Positions 63,201 to 64,000 of a DNA stretch of 64,000 bases are shown piece after piece. The stretch comes from Maea johnstoni (taxonomy: Eukaryota > Annelida > Polychaeta > Spionida > Magelonidae). Both the position numbers and the translations under genes were made by a program. The stretch spans positions 71,815,699-71,879,698 of the forward strand of contig OZ012684.1 in assembly GCA_963942565.1 (NCBI GenBank), written 5' to 3'. The first letter of the stretch is position 1. Each line of letters begins with the position of its first letter. The notes beneath the pieces are model-generated. The model was not told the origin of the DNA, searched no databases, and was given only the letters and a program-made list of their open reading frames with translations.

Positions 63201-64000
63201 GAACAACACGTAGTTCTTTCAAGAGCGATCAATTAGACCATTTCATTCTAGCACCAGTCATGTCCTGCCCTCCATTAATTCAATAAGGCAATGGAAGCAG
63301 GCAGGACTGAGTGCCAAGCCATGCTTCTGTTACTTACCACATCTCCCATCATTCACCCATGATGAGGGTAAATTTTTTGGTACATATCCTGCATTTGTAC
63401 AATGAAAGTGACCAGATGGACAGGCAGCAGTACCTAAAGGAATGAAAATATGACATAAATAAATAGTTGGTAGGAGTCAAATTAAAAGTGGTATAGCTCA
63501 GAAATATTCAGTCACTACTCTACTTATATCCTAAATAAAGCATATGTACAGGGTATTGTTAAACACCTAATGACATGTCCAGCTGTGTATATATATGAAG
63601 CTATTTAAATTAACTAAATAACACAAAAATGTCATAAAGATGGTTCTGGATTGTGCATATTTCAAATTTCAATAAGGGGATTCCTGACTTGTTAAATAAT
63701 TTCACCCACTAACTATTGAACATTTGATTCTAAAATACCATATATGCATTTGCTTTTTGCACCTTAAAAATGAATTCAACATATGAAAAACTTCAATCAT
63801 TAAGAGGGAACACGAAATGATTTTCAATGTCTCTTTCAAAACTGGCATGTGTAAACACTGTTTGTTGTTTATACTTACCTGGCTCATCTGTACCATCTTT
63901 ACAATCACAGTAATCATCATTGACCTGATTAAATGGAATGGTTGCTGAGCCATCTAGACAGGCAAAATCTCTGCCAGGGCTGTAGAAAGAAACTTCTGCA
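30549..64000 (-). CDS. PRKCSH: Glucosidase II subunit beta gene (all but the 5' end)
   Basis: This gene encodes the non-catalytic beta subunit of ER glucosidase II, which trims glucose from N-glycans. It tethers the alpha subunit in the ER lumen and recognises mannose through its MRH domain. Exons read on the minus strand give, in order: two LDLa-like Cys-rich repeats ([10 protein letters not shown] and [10 protein letters not shown]), a charged coiled-coil stretch, a pair of EF-hand loops, an acidic linker, and an MRH domain containing [17 protein letters not shown] and EPSRCEY. The protein ends in HDEL and a stop, the ER-retrieval signal. The MRH Gln, Arg, Glu and Tyr positions (ASQRS, GPDRSAT, EPSRCEY) are all present. 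All exon phases join without a break; the only missing coding sequence is one exon in the N gap. The signal-peptide exon lies beyond position 64000. Oddities are two alternative EF-hand exons, an extra basic exon and a GAT microsatellite at the acidic exon. Identification rests on remembered similarity to vertebrate PRKCSH along the whole length. Confidence 0.96.
30700..30775. repeat. (AAT)n microsatellite in the last PRKCSH intron
   Basis: Imperfect AAT run a few bases upstream (minus-strand sense) of the terminal exon acceptor. Confidence 0.95.
31160..31305 (+). mobile_element. SINE body fragment
   Basis: Contains GAGAAAATTGCCAG, TTTACTCCACCACTTATAA, CTGGCTAGTCACGA and TTAGCCTAAATA, shared with the other copies. 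No head visible. Confidence 0.6.
31457..31660. mobile_element. TTATGCTGG-family small DNA transposon, copy 1
   Basis: TTAA at 31453-31456 and 31661-31664. Begins CCCTTATGCTGGTGG. The interior TTGTGCTTTGGACGAAAGTA is shared with copies at 32664 and 45540. Overlaps the PRKCSH intron downstream of exon 31696-31795. Non-coding. Confidence 0.65.
31696..31795 (-). CDS. PRKCSH: PRKCSH exon: middle of MRH domain
   Basis: 100 nt, phase 2 to 0. Reads [20 protein letters not shown] and then [13 protein letters not shown]. The GPDRS Arg corresponds to the mannose-contacting Arg of the family. Donor GTAAGA. Confidence 0.96.
31965..32140 (+). mobile_element. tRNA-headed SINE copy
   Basis: An A-box-like CAAGTGGTCTAAGGCA is followed by GAGAAAGTTGCCAGTGACTTG and the degraded body ending TTAATATGGCTGAAATATAAG. 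Confidence 0.6.
32160..32460 (+). mobile_element. tRNA-derived SINE, second family
   Basis: Head GGGGCCTAGTGGTTAGGAC with a degraded B box. The following GTTATGCAAATGTGTGGC block matches the minus-strand copy at 18172-18299. The 3' part ends GTTGAAAGCGATGTAAA. Confidence 0.65.
32471..32635 (-). CDS. PRKCSH: PRKCSH exon: first half of MRH domain
   Basis: 165 nt, phase 2 to 2. Reads [19 protein letters not shown], then [18 protein letters not shown], then [17 protein letters not shown]. The paired Cys, the Tyr-rich strand and the SQ dipeptide are those of the mannose-6-phosphate-receptor-homology fold. Confidence 0.96.
32664..32830. mobile_element. TTATGCTGG-family small DNA transposon, copy 2
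   Basis: Begins CTCTTATGCTGGTGGTGG and ends GTATTGGAAGGG. Shares GTGCTTTGGACGAAAGTAGC with copy 1. TTAA flanks are degraded. Lies in a PRKCSH intron. Confidence 0.6.
33071..33140 (-). CDS. PRKCSH: PRKCSH exon: pre-MRH helix
   Basis: 70 nt, phase 1 to 2. Reads [20 protein letters not shown], the counterpart of vertebrate AAQEARNKFEEAERSLKDME. Acceptor TTTTTTAG, donor GTAAG. Confidence 0.94.
33530..33611 (-). CDS. PRKCSH: PRKCSH exon: acidic pre-MRH segment
   Basis: 82 nt, phase 0 to 1. Reads [20 protein letters not shown] and then ETKKVIE, matching vertebrate MPPYDEQTQAFID. Acceptor TTTTACAG, donor GTAAG. Confidence 0.94.
33624..33730. repeat. Short-unit minisatellite (about 14 bp)
   Basis: Repeats of GTAAATACACAGTGA-like units next to the acceptor side of exon 33530-33611. 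Confidence 0.85.
33735..35395. other. PRKCSH intron sequence, nothing recognised but a purine-rich tract
   Basis: A purine-rich GGA/GAA tract with a G-run lies at 34560-34655. No additional exon candidate found on the minus strand. Confidence 0.5.
35398..35515. repeat. Three tandem units of about 42 bp
   Basis: AGTATGTAAATTGA-GAAAAACAGATATT blocks at about 35407, 35451 and 35494. Lies in the intron just downstream of the basic exon (minus-strand sense). Confidence 0.85.
35686..35796 (-). CDS. PRKCSH: PRKCSH extra basic exon (candidate cassette exon)
   Basis: 111 nt, phase 0 to 0, so inclusion or skipping keeps the frame. Reads [18 protein letters not shown] and then [19 protein letters not shown]. 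It is preceded by a long pyrimidine-rich tract and CCTCCAG and followed by a GTATGT donor. It is more GC-rich than the surrounding intron. I recall no counterpart in vertebrate PRKCSH. Its strong positive charge contrasts with acidic neighbours on both sides. Intact ORF, good splice sites and matching phases support a real exon; function unknown. Confidence 0.75.
36838..37184. mobile_element. CAGGGC-family small DNA transposon, copy 1 (347 bp)
   Basis: Ends CAGGGCCCGACATTAAC and, inverted, CAGGGCTCGACATTGG. CTTAT flanks both sides (36833-36837 and 37185-37189). Inside are palindromic ACTTGCCCAGTAGGGCAAGT-type modules. Same family as 60553-60887. Confidence 0.8.
37468..37620. repeat. (ATC)n microsatellite at the acidic PRKCSH exon
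   Basis: Reads (GAT)n on the minus strand, in frame with the acidic exon as poly-Asp with Asn and His. It could be part of a longer exon or lie just inside the intron. Confidence 0.95.
37663..37722 (-). CDS. PRKCSH: PRKCSH exon: acidic linker (3' end uncertain)
   Basis: Starts after CCGCCGCAG and reads [20 protein letters not shown], the acidic linker before the MRH domain, which in vertebrates is a poly-Glu stretch. Two donors would keep phase 0: GAG followed by GTGGGC at 37662 (60-nt exon, chosen for its better -1 and +5 bases), or ATG followed by GTAGCA at 37440 (282-nt exon). The longer version adds about 74 residues rich in Asp, Asn and His encoded by a (GAT)n microsatellite. Transcript data would decide. 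Confidence 0.78.
37800..40312. other. PRKCSH intron sequence, nothing recognised
   Basis: AT-rich; no further exon found between the acidic exon and exon 41042-41170, and their phases already join. Confidence 0.5.
40317..40379. mobile_element. Very small TTAA-flanked element (63 bp)
   Basis: TTAA at 40313-40316 and 40380-40383. Ends CCCTTTCATACCTGG and, inverted, CCCATTCATACCCG. Likely an internally deleted TTAA-type element. Confidence 0.6.
41042..41170 (-). CDS. PRKCSH: PRKCSH exon: post-EF-hand helix and start of linker
   Basis: 129 nt, phase 0 to 0. Reads [20 protein letters not shown], then [10 protein letters not shown], then an acidic tail ending PSEEA. The W in [10 protein letters not shown] matches vertebrate RVWAAIRDKY. 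Donor GTGAGT. Confidence 0.95.
41365..41600 (+). mobile_element. Best-preserved tRNA-headed SINE
   Basis: Head with A-box-like TAGCCTAGTGGTCGA and B-box-like GAGTTTGAATCCT. The body carries GAGTTGCCAGTGA, CTGGTTTCCTCCACC and TTTAGCCTAAATATGGCTGA. Similar bodies with a TTTCCTCCACC block are widespread in marine invertebrate SINEs; the exact family name is uncertain. Confidence 0.75.
42200..42643. mobile_element. Harbinger-like small DNA transposon (444 bp)
   Basis: Ends GGCGACGGTTACTTGATTTA and, inverted, GGCGACGGTTAATAGATTTA, continuing as TTGGTTCC. Flanked by TTA (42197-42199 and 42644-42646), the 3-bp duplication typical of PIF/Harbinger. Lies in the intron after the EF-hand exons. Non-coding. 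Confidence 0.8.
43459..43537 (-). CDS. PRKCSH: PRKCSH alternative EF-hand exon, version 2 (downstream copy)
   Basis: 79 nt, phase 2 to 0. Encodes [12 protein letters not shown] and then [14 protein letters not shown]. It is homologous along its whole length to the exon at 44118-44196 and clearly a duplicate. VSVDEMQAH is somewhat closer to vertebrate VSVTELQTH than is the upstream copy. Differences cluster in the helix joining the two loops (LMTHEELDK against MQAHSEFDI); the calcium-coordinating acidic positions are kept. Acceptor TTTGTAG; donor AAG followed by GTATAT. Confidence 0.92.
44118..44196 (-). CDS. PRKCSH: PRKCSH alternative EF-hand exon, version 1 (upstream copy)
   Basis: 79 nt, entering in phase 2 and leaving in phase 0. 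Encodes [12 protein letters not shown] and then [14 protein letters not shown]: the end of EF-hand loop 1, the linking helix and EF-hand loop 2 (D-K-D-S-D-G pattern). The vertebrate equivalent is VSVTELQTHPELDTDGDG. Acceptor ATTCCAG; donor AAG followed by GTACAT. It has the same length, phase and ending (EAK) as the next exon downstream, from which it is separated by a 580-bp intron. The two cannot be used together without frameshift. Confidence 0.92.
44980..44996 (-). CDS. PRKCSH: PRKCSH exon: 3' end of the first EF-hand exon, rest hidden in the gap
   Basis: Only 17 nt are visible. Read on the minus strand they give TNGDN plus GT, followed by a GTAAG donor (44975-44979). Phase 2 is exactly what both downstream EF-hand exons need, and joining restores a loop of the form xTNGDNVVSAEE with loop positions 3, 5, 9 and 12 filled by N, D, S and E. 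The 5' part, expected to hold the E-helix of EF-hand 1, falls in the N run. The (CT)n tract beyond the gap on the minus strand could be its polypyrimidine tract. Confidence 0.8.
44997..45196. other. Assembly gap (200 N)
   Basis: A run of exactly 200 N, probably a placeholder of unknown true size. It is bounded on the right by a (GA)n tract, which likely caused the break. It hides most of the exon for EF-hand 1 of PRKCSH. Confidence 0.98.
45197..45240. repeat. (GA)n microsatellite at the gap edge
   Basis: About 22 perfect GA units next to the N run. On the minus strand this is a (CT)n tract and would lie just upstream of the hidden PRKCSH exon. Confidence 0.97.
45248..45435. mobile_element. 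TTAA-flanked small DNA transposon (188 bp)
   Basis: TTAA at 45244-45247 and 45436-45439. Ends CCAATTAATGCT and, inverted, CCCATTAATGCT. It starts right beside the (GA)n tract at the gap. Confidence 0.7.
45540..45756. mobile_element. TTATGCTGG-family small DNA transposon, copy 3 (inverted)
   Basis: Starts CCCTTCCAATGCTGAGG and ends CCATCAGCATGAGGG followed by TTAA (45757-45760). CGAAGCACAAGGA is the inverse of the shared interior block. Confidence 0.6.
45761..48811. other. PRKCSH intron sequence, nothing recognised
   Basis: Searched on the minus strand for the missing EF-hand exon; none found, so it must be in the N gap. No other clear element. Confidence 0.55.
48812..48877 (-). CDS. PRKCSH: PRKCSH exon: coiled-coil segment 3
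   Basis: 66 nt, phase 1 to 1. Reads [20 protein letters not shown], matching the vertebrate AEKPEREAKEQHQKLW stretch just ahead of the EF-hands. Donor GTAAG at 48807-48811. Confidence 0.94.
49456..49519 (-). CDS. PRKCSH: PRKCSH exon: coiled-coil segment 2
   Basis: 64 nt, phase 0 to 1. Reads [20 protein letters not shown]. Acceptor TTTTGTAG, donor GTAAGT. The helical, charged composition matches the family at this position. Confidence 0.9.
49954..50281. mobile_element. Foldback element upstream of the lectin gene (328 bp)
   Basis: Inverted arms of about 120 bp (49954-50073 and 50150-50281) starting TTTTGACAAATAAAAAT, including CATCCCCCGCCATATGCAAC and GCGCATATAGGGGGTGT. The spacer is about 75 bp. 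No clear target duplication. Located about 780 bp upstream of the lectin start codon. Confidence 0.8.
50300..50430. repeat. Palindromic CTCGCCCA/TGGGCGAG modules
   Basis: CTCGCCCAATGGGCGAG near 50327 is followed by a CTAACAC... GTGTTAG pair enclosing GGCGAGTGGGCGAG. This looks like the remnant of a palindrome-rich small repeat. Confidence 0.5.
51056..51431 (+). CDS. C-type lectin exon 1: leader and coiled coil
   Basis: 376 nt from ATG to AATACAG/GTATGC, leaving phase 1. Encodes the putative leader, a short acidic segment with two Cys (NDCYF, TNCHM) that could form inter-chain bridges, and the coiled coil. The start is the first ATG of the open frame. A possible short intron with GTAAGT at 50991 and CAG at 51051-51053 would place an untranslated exon just upstream. 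Confidence 0.85.
51056..56563 (+). CDS. Coiled-coil C-type lectin, three coding exons, nested in a PRKCSH intron
   Basis: The spliced reading frame (376 + 192 + 272 nt) is 279 codons plus stop. Residues 1-18 or so ([17 protein letters not shown]) could be a weak signal peptide. Residues about 55-125 form a Leu/Ile/Gln-rich heptad coiled coil ([16 protein letters not shown]), which would oligomerise the heads. The remainder is a long-form C-type lectin domain with Cys in GCPLGY, KSCYLF, ETFC, EHC, ILC and FICEK. It carries a QPD triplet (HQPDNHYGQ) and a WND triplet (YEWNDIL). In the family QPD with WND marks Ca-dependent, galactose-type sugar binding; specificity here is inference. The product is probably secreted, or anchored if the N-terminal hydrophobic segment is not cleaved. 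It is transcribed opposite to its host gene PRKCSH. It is not assigned to a named orthologue because such lectins are large, fast-evolving families in invertebrates. Confidence 0.9.
51432..54479. other. Lectin intron 1, left part
   Basis: Also PRKCSH intron on the other strand. Holds a partial TTATGCTGG-family copy from 52473 (TTAA at 52469-52472), a G-run at about 54185-54215, and no further exon. Confidence 0.5.
52473..52545. mobile_element. TTATGCTGG-family fragment, copy 4
   Basis: Begins after TTAA with CCCTTATGCTGCAGGTG and ACTAATTTGGCCAATGC, matching the left end of copy 1, then diverges. Confidence 0.5.
54488..55023. mobile_element. hAT-type small DNA transposon (536 bp) in lectin intron 1
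   Basis: Ends TAGGGTTGCATACCGG and, inverted, TAGGGTTGCATACCG. Perfect 8-bp flanking duplication ACCAGAAC (54480-54487 and 55024-55031), the hallmark of hAT insertions. Subterminal regions are full of ACCGGTACC/GTTTCG motifs. No transposase. Confidence 0.92.
55228..55247. repeat. (GT)n microsatellite
   Basis: Short GT run about 55 bp before the acceptor of lectin exon 2. Confidence 0.9.
55302..55493 (+). CDS. C-type lectin exon 2: first half of the lectin domain
   Basis: 192 nt, phase 1 to 1, after a TTTTTTTTCATTTCAG acceptor. Reads [18 protein letters not shown] and then [20 protein letters not shown], the classic C-type lectin start with the ETFC Cys and the AHLVAI strand. Donor GTAATT. 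Confidence 0.92.
55494..56062. other. Lectin intron 2, left part, nothing recognised
   Basis: Unique AT-rich sequence; in-frame reading after exon 2 soon stops. Confidence 0.6.
56063..56279. repeat. (ATG/ATT/ATC)n microsatellite before lectin exon 3
   Basis: Imperfect trinucleotide run ending 12 bp before the exon. It forms the sequence in which branch point and pyrimidine tract must lie. Confidence 0.93.
56292..56563 (+). CDS. C-type lectin exon 3: sugar-binding half and stop
   Basis: 272 nt ending in TAG. Reads [17 protein letters not shown], then [30 protein letters not shown] and FICEK. It contains the Ca-site QPD and WND triplets and the last three Cys. The acceptor CTCTTCCCCAG follows directly on an ATT/ATC microsatellite. 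Confidence 0.93.
56564..58940. other. Lectin 3' flank and PRKCSH intron, nothing recognised
   Basis: Presumed lectin 3' UTR up to about 57.1 kb. No other gene or paired repeat seen. Confidence 0.5.
57116..57121 (+). promoter_or_regulatory. Candidate polyadenylation signal of the lectin gene
   Basis: AATAAA about 550 bp after the lectin stop codon. It is plausible as the end of a 3' UTR, but I have no transcript evidence. Confidence 0.3.
58945..59156. mobile_element. TTAA-flanked small DNA transposon (212 bp)
   Basis: TTAA at 58941-58944 and 59157-59160. Ends CCCATTCACACTTAC and, inverted, CCCATTACCACTCAG. Non-coding. Confidence 0.65.
60389..60506 (-). CDS. PRKCSH: PRKCSH exon: coiled-coil segment 1
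   Basis: 118 nt ending in phase 0. Highly charged helical sequence ([20 protein letters not shown]) corresponding to the helical region between the LDLa repeats and the EF-hands that contacts the catalytic subunit in the family. It is followed by the largest intron (about 10.9 kb), which hosts the lectin gene. Confidence 0.93.
60553..60887. mobile_element. CAGGGC-family small DNA transposon, copy 2 (335 bp)
   Basis: Starts CAGGGCTCAACACTAAC and ends TAATATCGAGTCCTG. Flanked by ATAGG on both sides (60548-60552 and 60888-60892). Shares the AAGTAGGGCAAGTGA and CTGCCC modules with the copy at 36838. Confidence 0.85.
61397..61454 (-). CDS. PRKCSH: PRKCSH exon: end of second LDLa-like repeat
   Basis: 58 nt. 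Reads [20 protein letters not shown]. The acidic CDGTDEY signature completes the second Cys-rich repeat. Acceptor TTTCCAG, donor GTAAGT. Confidence 0.95.
61455..63337. other. PRKCSH intron between LDLa exons
   Basis: Contains the 49-bp direct repeat and enclosed segment at 62238-62894; otherwise nothing recognised. Confidence 0.55.
62238..62894 (+). mobile_element. Possible retroposed segment between 49-bp direct repeats
   Basis: Identical 49-bp repeats (62238-62286 and 62846-62894, starting TAGTAAGTATTCAAACAAAC) enclose 559 bp. The enclosed segment ends GTTTTACAGTCAATAAAGAA plus a short TA run. The AATAAA-containing 3' end and flanking duplication fit a truncated LINE-type or other retroposed copy. 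ATACAGTCAATAAAGG recurs near 33312, hinting at a dispersed family. The duplication is longer than usual for retroposons. Confidence 0.45.
63338..63433 (-). CDS. PRKCSH: PRKCSH exon: start of second LDLa-like repeat
   Basis: 96 nt, phase 1 to phase 1. Reads [19 protein letters not shown] and then VNDGRC, matching the vertebrate TAACPNGSFHCTN segment. Flanked by AG and GTAAG. Confidence 0.95.
63879..64000 (-). CDS. PRKCSH: PRKCSH exon: first LDLa-like repeat (cut by the window edge)
   Basis: Reads [19 protein letters not shown] and then [16 protein letters not shown], the Ca-binding LDLa-like repeat at the mature N-terminus of glucosidase II beta. It ends in phase 1 at a consensus donor (GTAAG on the minus strand, 63874-63878). 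The conserved FY pair lies upstream of an acceptor-like TTTCTTTCTACAG, so the exon most likely runs past the window edge rather than starting there. Confidence 0.95.

Noticed and set aside
63980-64000. TTTCTTTCTACAG at the right edge as the acceptor of the first visible PRKCSH exon
   Set aside because: The residues it encodes include the conserved FY of the family at the correct spacing, so the exon probably continues past the edge.
1-64000. LTR elements, other virus-like elements or toxin genes
   Set aside because: No paired long terminal repeats, and no gag, polymerase, integrase or capsid-like frames were recognised on either strand.

Overview
The window is animal nuclear DNA. Genes are split into short exons with GT-AG introns of up to about 11 kb. 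The sequence is full of microsatellites, tRNA-headed SINEs and small non-autonomous DNA transposons, and it has one 200-N assembly gap. No bacterial-style operon, virus-like element, rRNA or intact tRNA gene was recognised. Gene content and repeat style suggest a marine invertebrate. A lancelet (Branchiostoma) is my leading guess, but a hemichordate, mollusc or brachiopod cannot be excluded from sequence alone. Layout: (1) 1-7.2 kb, minus strand: the first three coding exons of a midnolin (MIDN) homologue, carrying the ubiquitin-like domain. Its later exons lie beyond position 1 or were not found. (2) 7.2-30.5 kb: about 23 kb with no recognisable gene. It holds a 119-bp minisatellite, a 321-bp tandem duplication, a 703-bp foldback element with a 9-bp target duplication, and a 2.54-kb palindrome. 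That palindrome has a 6-bp target duplication and was later interrupted by a second inverted-repeat element with its own 5-bp duplication. (3) 30.5-64 kb, minus strand: nearly all of the gene for glucosidase II subunit beta (PRKCSH), from the first LDLa-like repeat at the right edge to the MRH lectin domain and C-terminal HDEL at 30549. Sixteen exon segments join in phase, counting the two alternative EF-hand exons separately. One further exon is mostly hidden in the N gap, but its 3' end is readable. (4) 51.1-56.6 kb, plus strand: a three-exon gene for a coiled-coil C-type lectin, nested in the largest visible PRKCSH intron. The most interesting observation is in PRKCSH. Two consecutive 79-nt exons, at 44118-44196 and 43459-43537, encode alternative versions of the same EF-hand segment. 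Each joins in frame to the neighbouring exons, but including both gives a stop codon within four codons, so they should be mutually exclusive. A separate 111-nt exon (35686-35796, phase 0-0) encodes a strongly basic segment in the otherwise acidic linker and could be a cassette exon. The acidic exon next to it runs in frame into a (GAT)n microsatellite, which would allow a longer poly-Asp linker. Together these imply that the calcium-binding and linker part of this ER glycan-trimming subunit is diversified by splicing. The midnolin and PRKCSH products act in different places: proteasome targeting and ER glycoprotein quality control. Nothing in the sequence links them functionally.
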